Origin: a virus
Strand: one strand, 5' to 3'
Length of the DNA: 58,142 nucleotides
IMG/VR virus record: IMGVR_UViG_3300017917_003510
Coordinates: 1 to 58,142 of that record
Shown here: piece by piece, positions 5,665 to 14,917 of the stretch
Layout: the number at the start of each line of letters is the position of its first letter
How positions within the stretch are numbered: the first letter of the stretch is position 1
Made by a program: the position numbers and the translations under genes
The notes under the pieces: model-generated
The model's database searches: none
Told to the model about the DNA's origin: nothing
The model's input: only the letters and a program-made list of their open reading frames with translations

Positions 5665-6209
5665 TCAAGATCCTTGCGTAGAAAAGATATAATTAACACT
5701 CCTCGGCTTTTAGAGCTTCGGTTATAAACCCAATGAGTGATACTCTCATCAAATACATTAACATCTCCATTTTTCATTATACGTTTTTCGTCGCCAACAC
5801 CAATAGCACATTCACCGTCCTCGGCAGCATCGATTACTAGATGATATTTAATAACAGTAGTACTCCAATCTTCTACTACTGTCTCATCGTGATCTTCATG
5901 TGGTGGTATTTCGCTGTTTGCTGACAGTTTAGAAAAGGTAGCTAAAAGAGGAGTGACACCTAAGTTTTGTAAAATTTCTATAGTCTTAGATGTTCTATCT
6001 TGCCATGGTTTAAATTTATACATCAAAGGATATACCTGCCAGTGTTCATCGTTATTCTGAGCACCTTTGAGTAAATTTTCAATTCCATACCTTATAGAAG
6101 TATAATCATAAAAGTCTTTAGGATCAATAGAAAGATATTCGTTTCGTATGTGATCGAAATTATCTTTTAGATATTGAATGTTAATTTTTTTTGAAGGTTC
6201 TAAAAACAT
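5661..6209 (-). CDS. aspartyl/asparaginyl beta-hydroxylase-like oxygenase
   Basis: A 182-residue protein with PPHEDHDE (H104, D106), a KYHLVI strand, ECAIGVG, and THW with R169 in the C-terminal strand. This is the layout of aspartyl/asparaginyl beta-hydroxylase-type 2OG oxygenases. The ATG at 6209 overlaps the previous stop as TAATG. An in-frame upstream ATG would extend far into the previous gene and was rejected. The HxD and distal His are intact, so activity is plausible. The substrate may be a protein or a small molecule. Confidence 0.8.
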   Translation of the reverse strand: MFLEPSKKINIQYLKDNFDHIRNEYLSIDPKDFYDYTSIRYGIENLLKGAQNNDEHWQVYPLMYKFKPWQDRTSKTIEILQNLGVTPLLATFSKLSANSEIPPHEDHDETVVEDWSTTVIKYHLVIDAAEDGECAIGVGDEKRIMKNGDVNVFDESITHWVYNRSSKSRGVLIISFLRKDLE

Positions 6210-6913
6210 TATAATAAAGTCTCGCAGTCTGTGATATCTAATTTTAAAACATCGTCGGCCCATATATTGCCATAAATGTGTATTCTATCTGAATTGCCAC
6301 GATTGTCTGTGCTGTGTAGATAAGTTGTATTAACTAGATAGCACCAACCGTCTGCAGGAAGATTTATTTCTCGACCGTCGATTATAAACATCGCCTTTGA
6401 ATTAGTTAGTATAGGAATATGAAATCTAAATTTATCAGTGCCATCTTGATGTTCAGGAAGTCTAGTACCAGGTGTATGGATAGCGACCTGCACATCATGA
6501 GGAGGAATAGGCATATTTTCTAATATTTCAAGACCATACCCAGTAAGACATTCTCTTGCTCCAAGTCCTTCTTTAAACATCTGGGTATTCCTTGGCATGA
6601 CAGTATCAAATTCCGGCTTGGCGATATATCTCATCCAAGGAACAGGACCTTTGGTATCATCTCCCCAAGTTAGCATAATCCATGAACTATCATTCTTTAG
6701 AAGATTTCCTGTCTTTTCATTAGCGTCATACTTCCACATGTGTTTATGTTTTCCGTATTCCCACTTCCAGTCTCCATAATTTTTGATCAAATCGTCATAC
6801 CATGCGACTAATTTTATCATATCTACCGGAAACCATCGTTTGATTATCCACCCTGTTTCGACTACAGGATAGTCAAAGATACAATCGACTTCTTTGGCTA
6901 AAGGATTATTCAT
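6209..6913 (-). CDS. aspartyl beta-hydroxylase-like 2OG oxygenase
   Basis: A 234-residue protein. A Trp-rich N-terminal half is followed by the oxygenase core: HTPGTRLPEHQDG (H155, D157), RFHIPI, MFIIDG, YLHSTDN (H200) and RIHIYG (R210). The order and spacing match aspartyl beta-hydroxylase-like enzymes. It is ATGA-coupled upstream and TAATG-coupled downstream, so it sits in a five-gene leftward run of oxygenases, acyltransferase and nitroreductase. Confidence 0.82.
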   Translation of the reverse strand: MNNPLAKEVDCIFDYPVVETGWIIKRWFPVDMIKLVAWYDDLIKNYGDWKWEYGKHKHMWKYDANEKTGNLLKNDSSWIMLTWGDDTKGPVPWMRYIAKPEFDTVMPRNTQMFKEGLGARECLTGYGLEILENMPIPPHDVQVAIHTPGTRLPEHQDGTDKFRFHIPILTNSKAMFIIDGREINLPADGWCYLVNTTYLHSTDNRGNSDRIHIYGNIWADDVLKLDITDCETLL

Positions 6914-7491
6914 GAGGATAATTTTTGCAGTAGTTCTTCTATAGTGGCTGTTTTTTTAAATTGTAAGGATATAGAAGTTCGTATTTCGGGAGCCACAATC
7001 AAATGCGGAACGCTGGTGTTTATCAAACAAGGTCCGCGATTGTTCCATATCGCTGCTGGGGTTATGTTAGTAACATCGACGGGAATGTAGGCTTGGACGT
7101 TTTCGGTTTTCCATTCTTTGTCTGCATCATTTCCAAACATCACAGTTTTATCTACATCGGGCATATCATAAAATCGAACGTCACTTTGATTATTATTCAT
7201 AGTGAAATTAAATGCTGCTGGTAAAATTTCACCTTCTGCATTGCAATCTATATGGGCGATATGAGGATCTTTGCACAACCAAGTCCAAACTAATACTTTG
7301 GCTACTTCGAGATCTTTTTCATTTAAAAAATTTAAGAACTGCGGAGTTAAAACTTCGGCAGGTAATTCTACTTTATCTACAAAATTATCATCTACAGGTA
7401 CGCAGTCGATGATTTCAACACAAGATGGATCGATAAGATCATCAATATCAAAAGGAATAAGGTCTTGAACTTCTTGACAAAATGGTAGCAT
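6910..7491 (-). CDS. 2OG/Fe(II) oxygenase-like protein
   Basis: A 193-residue protein with HID (an HxD motif), FNFTMNN, FYDMPD, and a C-terminal VPHLIV...RTSISL stretch giving distal His and Arg. It is a paralogue of the 5095-5664 protein. The ATG at 7491 was preferred because an AAAGGTGA lies upstream. Another in-frame ATG at 7530 would abut the start codon of the divergent gene at 7531. It is the first gene of the leftward oxygenase run. Confidence 0.75.
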   Translation of the reverse strand: MLPFCQEVQDLIPFDIDDLIDPSCVEIIDCVPVDDNFVDKVELPAEVLTPQFLNFLNEKDLEVAKVLVWTWLCKDPHIAHIDCNAEGEILPAAFNFTMNNNQSDVRFYDMPDVDKTVMFGNDADKEWKTENVQAYIPVDVTNITPAAIWNNRGPCLINTSVPHLIVAPEIRTSISLQFKKTATIEELLQKLSS

Positions 7492-7530
7492 AAAATATTT
7501 ATTCACCTTTCTTTTACTGATATATATCAT

Positions 7531-8601
7531 ATGTTCCCTTTCTCTGATTTAAAATTGGTAGAAGTTGAAATAACTTCAAGATGTCAAGCCAGCTGTCCTA
7601 TGTGTGCCAGAAATATACATGGCGGCCCTGTTAATCCTAATTTAAAATTACAAGATTGGACCTTAACTGATTTTAAGAGAATATTTTCCGATGAATTATG
7701 TACGCAAATAACAACTGTAAGATTCTGTGGCAGCTTTGGAGATCCCGTAATTAATCAAGACCTTTTAGAAATGTGTCAGCATCTAAAAGATTTAAATCCA
7801 AAATTAGCAGTTAGATTACATACCAACGGTAGTGCTAGATCCATCGAGTGGTGGAAAGATTTGGCTATAGCATTACCAGAAGATCATTTGATTACTTTTG
7901 GCATAGATGGCCTAACTGATACACACAGCCTTCATAGGATCGGAACTGACTATAATAAAATTATCGAAAACGCCCAAGCATTCATACAAAACAATGGCAA
8001 AGCCGAATGGTGCTTTATTAAATTCAAACACAATGAGCATCAGATAACTCAAGCACAGTTGTTAGCGAAAGAATACGGATTTGTTTCCTTTGCTGTTAAG
8101 AATAGTATTAGATTTAACGGAGAACCGTATCCAGTCATTGATAAAGATAGTAATGTATTGTATAATATAAATCCTCCTTCAGACAACGTTGTTAAATTTG
8201 TAGATAAAGATCTGTTAAAAGGATTTGACAAATGGTTTGAGGAAGTTAAAGTTGATTGCCACGTTTTGAAAAATAAAGAAATTTATATAGATTCTCAGCA
8301 ACACATGTATCCTTGTTGTTGGATTGCATCGGCTCCGTATCTATATCATGATCCGGTTGATATTCTTTATTCATATAAACAGAGAGCCACTGAAGAATTC
8401 TACGATGTATTAGATAGTCTCGGCGGGTTTAAATCTATTGATCTTACAAACAAAACAGTAAAACAAGTATTCGAAATGCCAGAATGGCAGTCTGTTTGGC
8501 AAACTCATTGGAATGATAAAATCTTAGTTTGTGCTAAAAACTGCGGAAACAGTAAATTAACTAAGCCTAAAGATCAGGTAATATTGAAAGTAAATGTTTA
8601 A
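7531..8601 (+). CDS. radical SAM protein (copy A)
   Basis: A 356-residue radical SAM enzyme. C18-x3-C22-x2-C25 (CQASCPMC) binds the 4Fe-4S cluster, followed by RFCGSFGDP, LHTNGS and FGIDGL strands. A C-terminal SPASM-like region has DCHVLKNKEIYID, YPCCW and CAKNC cysteines for auxiliary clusters. SPASM enzymes usually modify peptides. The tandem neighbour at 8594 is a close paralogue and overlaps by 8 bases. No Shine-Dalgarno is visible; the start is supported by the match to the paralogue's N-terminus. Confidence 0.9.
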   Translation: MFPFSDLKLVEVEITSRCQASCPMCARNIHGGPVNPNLKLQDWTLTDFKRIFSDELCTQITTVRFCGSFGDPVINQDLLEMCQHLKDLNPKLAVRLHTNGSARSIEWWKDLAIALPEDHLITFGIDGLTDTHSLHRIGTDYNKIIENAQAFIQNNGKAEWCFIKFKHNEHQITQAQLLAKEYGFVSFAVKNSIRFNGEPYPVIDKDSNVLYNINPPSDNVVKFVDKDLLKGFDKWFEEVKVDCHVLKNKEIYIDSQQHMYPCCWIASAPYLYHDPVDILYSYKQRATEEFYDVLDSLGGFKSIDLTNKTVKQVFEMPEWQSVWQTHWNDKILVCAKNCGNSKLTKPKDQVILKVNV

Positions 8602-9676
8602 GTTCTCGGAATTAAAATCTATACACGTAGAATTAACTAATAACTGTCAAGCCAGTTGTCCTATGTGTGCAAGAAACGATCACGGAGGGTTACCAAATCC
8701 TAATATCGTAATCAATGAATTATCTCTTGATGATTTTAAACAAATATTTTCTACTGAAGTTTTGACACAAATAGATCATCTTTACTTCTGTGGTAACTAT
8801 GGAGATCCTATACTATCAAAAGATCTCTTACATATTTTAGAATATTGTACGACCACTAACTCTAATTTACAAATTGATATACACACAAACGGCAGTGCTA
8901 GAACATTAAAGTGGTGGCGGAGTCTGTTTCGTGTGTTACCTAAAAAACATTGTGTTCATTTTGCCTTAGATGGTTTATCAGATACCCATCATTTGTATAG
9001 AATAGGTACAGATTTTGATCGAATTATTGAAAATGCGAAAGAATTTATTACCTGTGGTGGAACAGCAGAATGGGTTTTTCTTTCTTTTAAGCACAATGAA
9101 CATCAGGTTCATGAGGCTAAAAAGTTAGCCACCGCTTTAGGATTTAATTCTTTCAGTCATAAGGCTACTGGACGCTTTTTAGAAAAACCTTGGTTCGATG
9201 TCTATGATAAAGATGGTAAAGTAACTTACAAGATAGAACCCCCCGAGGAACACAAAATAACATTTGTCAAAAAAGAAGTAATTGAAAACTACAGACAACA
9301 TGTAGCACAAGCAGAAATACATTGCGGAGTTCTGAAGACCAAGGAAATTTATATAGATGCACACGGTCATATATGGCCCTGTTGTTTTATAGGCGCTGTT
9401 CCTTACACCTATGCTGCATTATCGGAAATAACTCATACCTATCATAAAGAAACCAAACAAGAAGTTAAAGATCTCGTTTCTTATATAGGCAGTAATAATC
9501 TCAGAGATCGATCTATTAAAGAAGTAATCGATAGCACTCAGTGGCAGGAAGTCTGGAACAAATATTGGGCTGACAAAAAGTTAGCCACTTGTGCTAGAAC
9601 CTGTGGTAAGTTCCCAGAAAAGATAATCACCCAATACGGTGATCAATTTTTAAAAACCGAGGAATTCAGTGAATAA
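8594..9676 (+). CDS. radical SAM protein (copy B)
   Basis: A 360-residue paralogue of the preceding protein. C18, C22 and C25 form CQASCPMC, then YFCGNYGDP, IHTNGSAR and FALDGL, and a SPASM-like tail with CGVLKTKEIYID, WPCCF and CARTCG. The 8-base overlap with the gene before and after indicates coupled translation of a three-gene radical SAM run. Substrate unknown. Confidence 0.9.
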   Translation: MFKFSELKSIHVELTNNCQASCPMCARNDHGGLPNPNIVINELSLDDFKQIFSTEVLTQIDHLYFCGNYGDPILSKDLLHILEYCTTTNSNLQIDIHTNGSARTLKWWRSLFRVLPKKHCVHFALDGLSDTHHLYRIGTDFDRIIENAKEFITCGGTAEWVFLSFKHNEHQVHEAKKLATALGFNSFSHKATGRFLEKPWFDVYDKDGKVTYKIEPPEEHKITFVKKEVIENYRQHVAQAEIHCGVLKTKEIYIDAHGHIWPCCFIGAVPYTYAALSEITHTYHKETKQEVKDLVSYIGSNNLRDRSIKEVIDSTQWQEVWNKYWADKKLATCARTCGKFPEKIITQYGDQFLKTEEFSE

Positions 9677-11081
9677 CATTTATTGGTTACAACCAGAAGA
9701 TACTAAGCTAGGACATTGGCAGCGTAAAGTCAAAGACCTTAGCGGAAGCGATACCTATTGTGTGCTTCCATGGATCCACTTTGCCACTCGACCCAACGGA
9801 GACATGCGACTTTGTTGTAACTCAAACAGTAGCGGTGCAGGGTTTGATCACGAAATTGGACTAGTTAAAAATGAAACAGGTCGTCCTGCTAACTTTGGAA
9901 AAGAAACTCCAATGAGCGCATGGAACAATGAGTACATGAAGTCTGTGCGTACTACGATGCTAGAAGGGAATATTCCTAGTAGTTGTAAAAAATGTTTTGA
10001 TGAAGAAAGCAAAGGTGTCGTATCAAAACGTATGTGGGAAACTGGTACCTGGGTTGAAGAAGGTATAGACATTCCCGAGTTAATCAAACAAACTCAAGAA
10101 GACGGCACAGTTCCAGAACAGTTAGTCTATCTAGATCTAAGACTTGGACATACTTGCAATTTAAAATGTATTATGTGTAGTCCCCATGACAGCAGTCAGT
10201 GGGCAGCTGATCACAAAAAAGTATTTCCGTTATTTCAACATCCTGAATTAAAAAAACAGATGGCATGGGATAGAAAAGACTTTAACAATTTTTGGCATGA
10301 GAATCCAGACTTCTGGAAAGAAATGTATGCTCAAATTCCGAATCTAAAACAAGTTTATTTTGCCGGAGGCGAGCCTTTAATGATTAAAGAACACAAACTG
10401 TTCTTAGAAGAAATTATTAGACAAGGCTACGCTGACAAAATATTGGTGCGGTACAATACCAACGGTCTTCTTATAGACGATGAAATTATTAATCTATGGA
10501 CTCAATTTAAAAAAGTTAAAGTGGGGTTTAGTATTGATGCTGTAGGGGATCGAAACTATTATATTCGTTATCCCAGTGACTGGGATACCATTGTGCAAAA
10601 TTTGCACAAGCTAGACAATACTCCAAACAACATACAGGTCAGCATTGCTACCGCTATTCAAATTCTAAACATCAAACACTTGCCTGACTTTGCTCGCTGG
10701 AAGGTATCACAAAATTTCAAGAAAGTTAATTTTGAAAATGTCACAGGCGGAATCGAAGCAGGCGGCGGAATATTCAACATGCACCTGCTTTACATTCCTA
10801 CATTCTTAAGTATCAGATGCTTGCCTGCGGAAGATAAAGCAGAAGTTCGAGAAAGTTTTGCAAGGTTAGCTAATTGGTTACATGAAAACTATCGACAGAA
10901 TCAGGACTTTTGGAAAACTAATCCCTATGGTTGGCGTCGATGGAAGGCAGTATTAGATTTTATGGATGGTGAAGATCATACACATCTACTGCCCGCATTT
11001 AGAGAATATATTTCTACTATGGACGCAGAGAGAAGATTGAACTTCAAAGAAACGTTCCCGGAACTAAAACATTTATTATGA
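9669..11081 (+). CDS. twitch-domain radical SAM protein (copy C)
   Basis: A 470-residue protein of the twitch-domain-containing radical SAM type. An N-terminal auxiliary-cluster region carries C31, C49, C50, C106 and C109 (RLCCNSN, SCKKCFDEE). The radical SAM barrel follows, with C163, C167 and C170 (CNLKCIMC), FAGGEPL and YNTNG. It starts with GTG at 9669 behind a GAGGA. It is paired with gene D and mirrors the minus-strand pair at 12042-14238. Product unknown. Confidence 0.88.
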   Translation: MNNIYWLQPEDTKLGHWQRKVKDLSGSDTYCVLPWIHFATRPNGDMRLCCNSNSSGAGFDHEIGLVKNETGRPANFGKETPMSAWNNEYMKSVRTTMLEGNIPSSCKKCFDEESKGVVSKRMWETGTWVEEGIDIPELIKQTQEDGTVPEQLVYLDLRLGHTCNLKCIMCSPHDSSQWAADHKKVFPLFQHPELKKQMAWDRKDFNNFWHENPDFWKEMYAQIPNLKQVYFAGGEPLMIKEHKLFLEEIIRQGYADKILVRYNTNGLLIDDEIINLWTQFKKVKVGFSIDAVGDRNYYIRYPSDWDTIVQNLHKLDNTPNNIQVSIATAIQILNIKHLPDFARWKVSQNFKKVNFENVTGGIEAGGGIFNMHLLYIPTFLSIRCLPAEDKAEVRESFARLANWLHENYRQNQDFWKTNPYGWRRWKAVLDFMDGEDHTHLLPAFREYISTMDAERRLNFKETFPELKHLL

Positions 11082-12103
11082 GTATAATAGCAGTAGATCC
11101 CAATTCCGGAAAAGATACTCTTTACTTACAGTATCAATTTACAAATACCTGTAATTACAAATGCTGGTATTGTTGGCCAGAAAGTCATGCTGCCACTCAT
11201 CGTTGGCCTGATCTAGAATTAGTAAAAAAGAATCTCAGCCATTTGATCAATCATTATAAATCAAATGGAAAGAAAAAAATTGTTATTAATCTAACGGGTG
11301 GCGAACCCACCCTTTGGCCCGACTTAAACAAGTTTATAAAATATTTCTACGAAGAACATGATTGTAATTTTAGTTTAATTACTAACGGTTCGAGAACATT
11401 AAGCTGGTGGCAAACTTATGGAAAATACTTTGATAGGATCACTATAAGCGTTCATCATGAAAGCTGTGATACGGAACACATTAATCGAATCGCGGATTGT
11501 GTTTATAAACAAGGAGTAATAGTAGAAGCTCAGGTATTAATGGATCCATATCATTGGGATAAATGTAAAAATTTAATAACTGATCTTAAAAACAGCAAAT
11601 ACCGTTGGATGATTTCGGTCAAAGAGATATTAGTTGAAAATCAATTAATTTATAACAACGATCAGAAAAAGTTTTTAGAAAAGTCCGTAAAAAGAAAACC
11701 AAATTTCTTCTATCATTTTTTTAACAACAAATTAGACAATAAAAAATTTACAGTTACTCATGAAACAGGTTATACTGAAAAGATAGATTACAACACTATC
11801 ATCGTCAATGACTGGAATCATTTCAAAGAGTGGGAATGTAATCTAGGAGTTGATAGTATCTTTATAGACTTTGCAGGAAAAATATCCGGCACCTGCGGAG
11901 AATTTTTATACGGCGAACCCTCTTATCATAACTTACACGAATTGAATTTTATAGAGAAATTTAATCCTACAATAAAACCAGTGATTTGTACCAAAGAGGG
12001 ATGTTATTGTAGTCCAGAAGTAAATCTTAAGAAACGAAAAATTATACCGATTGTACCTGCTTTGTTATTGGAATATCCGCTGCACAGGTACAGTGGTCTC
12101 TAG
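11078..12103 (+). CDS. radical SAM protein (copy D)
   Basis: A 341-residue radical SAM protein. CNYKCWYC gives C25, C29 and C32, followed by NLTGGEPT, LITNGSR and ISVHHE. A C-terminal Cys set (WECNLGVDS, GTCGEF, ICTKEGCYC) suggests auxiliary clusters. It is ATGA-coupled to copy C. Its last 62 bases overlap the convergent copy E gene, so the final 20 or so residues after the CYC motif may be an accidental extension. It is a paralogue of copies E and H. Confidence 0.88.
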   Translation: MSIIAVDPNSGKDTLYLQYQFTNTCNYKCWYCWPESHAATHRWPDLELVKKNLSHLINHYKSNGKKKIVINLTGGEPTLWPDLNKFIKYFYEEHDCNFSLITNGSRTLSWWQTYGKYFDRITISVHHESCDTEHINRIADCVYKQGVIVEAQVLMDPYHWDKCKNLITDLKNSKYRWMISVKEILVENQLIYNNDQKKFLEKSVKRKPNFFYHFFNNKLDNKKFTVTHETGYTEKIDYNTIIVNDWNHFKEWECNLGVDSIFIDFAGKISGTCGEFLYGEPSYHNLHELNFIEKFNPTIKPVICTKEGCYCSPEVNLKKRKIIPIVPALLLEYPLHRYSGL

Positions 12104-12944
12104 TACAAATAATAGGGCCGGTCGGAACAATAAATGTTCCTTGATATATATTTCCTAAGCTACCTCCTACTCTACAGGTAGCACGATGGACATCTCCATC
12201 CCAGTTAATCATTAAACTTTCAATGCCTGCATTACAACTCCATCCTTTAAATTTGTTAAGATGAAGTTTGATGACATCGTTAGCGTGAATAATTTGTTCT
12301 CCAGAATCTATATTACAGTTAGGATCAGCTGTGGCATCTTGTTCTAAAAGCCATTCTAGATCATTGCCGTTGTATCTTAGATCATCGAACACATTATGAT
12401 CACCATCGGTCCAGCGTATTCTTCGAACAGCATACTTAATACCTAATTCTCGAAAAGCTTTAACGGTATCTCTTACCTGAGACATCTTGTCGTGGTGTGC
12501 CATTATATTGACAAAGAATTTTCTTTCAGTTGAACCATGATATTTAACGATAGTATCAAATACTCTGGTCCATTCAAACTCGAAATGCAGGCTAAAAACT
12601 AAATGATGCCAAAAAATCTCATTTTCTAAATACCACCGATAACCTCTAGTACCATTAGTTGTTACATTTACCCACGAAACATCTTTTCTTTTTAGATATT
12701 CTAGAAAGTCTTCTATGTCAGGATGCACACAAGGTTCTCCTCCTGTGAGACTGATACGCAGAGGTTTGCCTAATTTGCAGAGGTGATCAACAGCCTGTTC
12801 TAATACATTGATATCAGTATGAGGAGAGAAGTTATCGTGTATTGAACTAGGGCAATAACTACAGTCATAGTTACATCTTTTACCTAGATTCCATTCAACC
12901 TTTATAGAATCCTGATGAGGCCAAACACTGGTTATCTTATACAT
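12042..12944 (-). CDS. radical SAM protein (copy E)
   Basis: A 300-residue radical SAM protein. CNYDCSYC gives C24, C28 and C31, followed by SLTGGEPC, VTTNGTR and FSLHFE. A C-terminal WSCNAGIES, ATCRVGG and ICTRDHCTC set is shared with copy D. It overlaps copy F by 8 bases and converges on copy D with a 62-base overlap. Confidence 0.88.
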   Translation of the reverse strand: MYKITSVWPHQDSIKVEWNLGKRCNYDCSYCPSSIHDNFSPHTDINVLEQAVDHLCKLGKPLRISLTGGEPCVHPDIEDFLEYLKRKDVSWVNVTTNGTRGYRWYLENEIFWHHLVFSLHFEFEWTRVFDTIVKYHGSTERKFFVNIMAHHDKMSQVRDTVKAFRELGIKYAVRRIRWTDGDHNVFDDLRYNGNDLEWLLEQDATADPNCNIDSGEQIIHANDVIKLHLNKFKGWSCNAGIESLMINWDGDVHRATCRVGGSLGNIYQGTFIVPTGPIICTRDHCTCAADIPITKQVQSV

Positions 12945-14238
12945 ACGGTTTAAATTCCGGAACAGTATCTAATAAGTTTTGATTTCTTGTTGAATCTAGC
13001 TTACGATTGAATTCTAGAAAGTCGGACCATAAATGACTTTGATCTTTGGCACGTAGATAGTTAATATTATCTTTGATCTGTTGCTGTGTGATTTTTTCTA
13101 ATATAGGATTTTTTTGAACAGCATCGAAAGACCATACTGCTCTTCCAACAGTTTCTAATCTCTGTATAGCGAGTTCTTTAAGTTCTCGCGGTAATACCTG
13201 TGCTGAAAGGCAGTTAGGATAGCTGACTCTATGGCTATAGAAAACTATGTTCATCTCATTGATGAAATAATCAATGCACTCAGCTGCCTGTAAAATGTTA
13301 CCAGCCTGCGCGGTAAATGCTCCTACAACACGACTGACATTAGGGAACGAGCGAAATACCTTAACGTTTTCTTCTACGGTAGCAAATGAAGAATTAGAAC
13401 GAATATAGTCATAAACAGAATGAATACCGTCAATGCTAACATTAACCGCAACGCTTCGGAAATGTGGCCAATAATCGTGGATAGTCCGCGAGCCTTTAAT
13501 TCCAATTGTTGTGCCGTTAGTTGCGTATTTGAGTTCGATGTTTTTTCCATAGGGCTTTAGCATGTCTAATATTTTGTAGTGCTGTGGATCCATAAGTGGT
13601 TCTCCACCAGCGAATTCTACACGTCTAAAATGAGGTAATAGTCGTTCAAAACTAGCCCACCAGTTATCTGTGTCTTCGAAAGGACAGAGATATTTGCTGG
13701 TCTGTAATCCCAGTCTATTGATTACTGGAACAAGATAATTGTTTTCTTTCTTATAAAATTCTTCAACTTGATCCCAGTCATTCCATGACGTACTATCCAT
13801 AGGATGACACATACGGCATTTTAAGTTACAAAGATTATTCAGCTTGATTTCCATAGTAGGAAATTCAAAAGGCATTGTGTAATCTTCACGGAGTTGTTGC
13901 AGAGCATTAGGATAGAGATTAATACGTGCTTCTGGAATAACACCGTTAATGTGTCTTTGACGTAGGCTTTCTACTCCTTGATCCTCTAGATCAAAACAGG
14001 GCTTACATACTTCAGGACGTTCTCCGCAGAGCACTTGCCTGCGAACTTCTCGCATGGTGTCGTTGTTCCAAATTTCTTCCAGACTAGAGTCTTGTATAAA
14101 ACCGATAGGAGCCGAACGGCAACAGACTTTAACTGCTCCATCTTCTCTAGTAGCTAACCCTGTAAAAGGGTGCATACAAAATGTTTTACTTTGATTGTTC
14201 AATTGCCCAAGCTCTCTCTTTACACCAGAAACATTCAC
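12937..14238 (-). CDS. twitch-domain radical SAM protein (copy F)
   Basis: Counterpart of copy C. An N-terminal Cys region (TFCMHPF, KVCCRSA, EVCKPCFDLE) precedes a barrel with CNLKCRMC, FAGGEPLM and YATNGT. The start is uncertain. The frame is open to 14304 but would then overlap the upstream ATPase by 119 bases. A GTG at 14238 or a TTG at 14202 preceded by AGAGAG are more plausible; GTG is used here (433 residues). It is coupled to copy E, forming a pair that mirrors C-D. Confidence 0.85.
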   Translation of the reverse strand: MNVSGVKRELGQLNNQSKTFCMHPFTGLATREDGAVKVCCRSAPIGFIQDSSLEEIWNNDTMREVRRQVLCGERPEVCKPCFDLEDQGVESLRQRHINGVIPEARINLYPNALQQLREDYTMPFEFPTMEIKLNNLCNLKCRMCHPMDSTSWNDWDQVEEFYKKENNYLVPVINRLGLQTSKYLCPFEDTDNWWASFERLLPHFRRVEFAGGEPLMDPQHYKILDMLKPYGKNIELKYATNGTTIGIKGSRTIHDYWPHFRSVAVNVSIDGIHSVYDYIRSNSSFATVEENVKVFRSFPNVSRVVGAFTAQAGNILQAAECIDYFINEMNIVFYSHRVSYPNCLSAQVLPRELKELAIQRLETVGRAVWSFDAVQKNPILEKITQQQIKDNINYLRAKDQSHLWSDFLEFNRKLDSTRNQNLLDTVPEFKPYV

Positions 14239-14917
14239 CGCAAGTTGGGACATATTGTCTTGGCATATAATTTTTGTAACTAAATCCAGGTATTTCTCCT
14301 TCACAACTTCTTGTGATATCGAACAAATCTTCTAGACCTAATTTTATATACTGCGAAACAATCCAAGATTTATCAACAAATCTAAAAGGATGTATTGCCC
14401 AACGATCCATGTGTTTCATTTTTACTAAATGGCCGTTGTCATCCGAAGGATCTATATCTCTAGTAGGCATACCGCGAAAATCCACGTCTTTGGGATTTCT
14501 AGTTACCGCGTTATAGTAAGCATCAATATTATTTTTAAAGCAGACATATTCGGCAAACGCTCTAAGTTCAACGTTATCACCGCTGACTAATTTTCCATAT
14601 TCGTCAGTTATTGTGGGTCCTCGATCACCCCATTCTAATTCCGGGGGAATAAAATTTGTGTGACGCATGAAATTTATCTTTGGGAATTTGTATTGTAACC
14701 AATGATAGACTTTTAAACTATCCCATTCTTGCCAAGGCTTAGTTTTCCAGTTTCTTGTGTGGCTTATAATATGGATTTCAAACGGTTCTATTTCATTAGC
14801 TCTAATATTTTCGCAAAGAAGATATGCCAACAATGCACTATCAGCACCACCACTTAGACTTATAGCTATTTTTTTCCATTCGTTATCGAAAGGTATTTCT
14901 ACAGAATCGATAATCAT
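14186..14917 (-). CDS. QueC-like PP-loop ATPase
   Basis: A 243-residue PP-loop ATP pyrophosphatase. LSGGADSA (residues 21-28) is the nucleotide-binding loop. A C-terminal CEGE, then CGECFWCKER, is the zinc site typical of 7-cyano-7-deazaguanine synthase (QueC) and relatives. QueC turns a carboxylate into a nitrile through an amide; other members form amides. No QueD, QueE or DpdA-like gene is visible here, so deazaguanine DNA modification is not supported from the window. Amidation of the cluster's product is possible. Confidence 0.8.
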   Translation of the reverse strand: MIIDSVEIPFDNEWKKIAISLSGGADSALLAYLLCENIRANEIEPFEIHIISHTRNWKTKPWQEWDSLKVYHWLQYKFPKINFMRHTNFIPPELEWGDRGPTITDEYGKLVSGDNVELRAFAEYVCFKNNIDAYYNAVTRNPKDVDFRGMPTRDIDPSDDNGHLVKMKHMDRWAIHPFRFVDKSWIVSQYIKLGLEDLFDITRSCEGEIPGFSYKNYMPRQYVPTCGECFWCKERAWAIEQSK

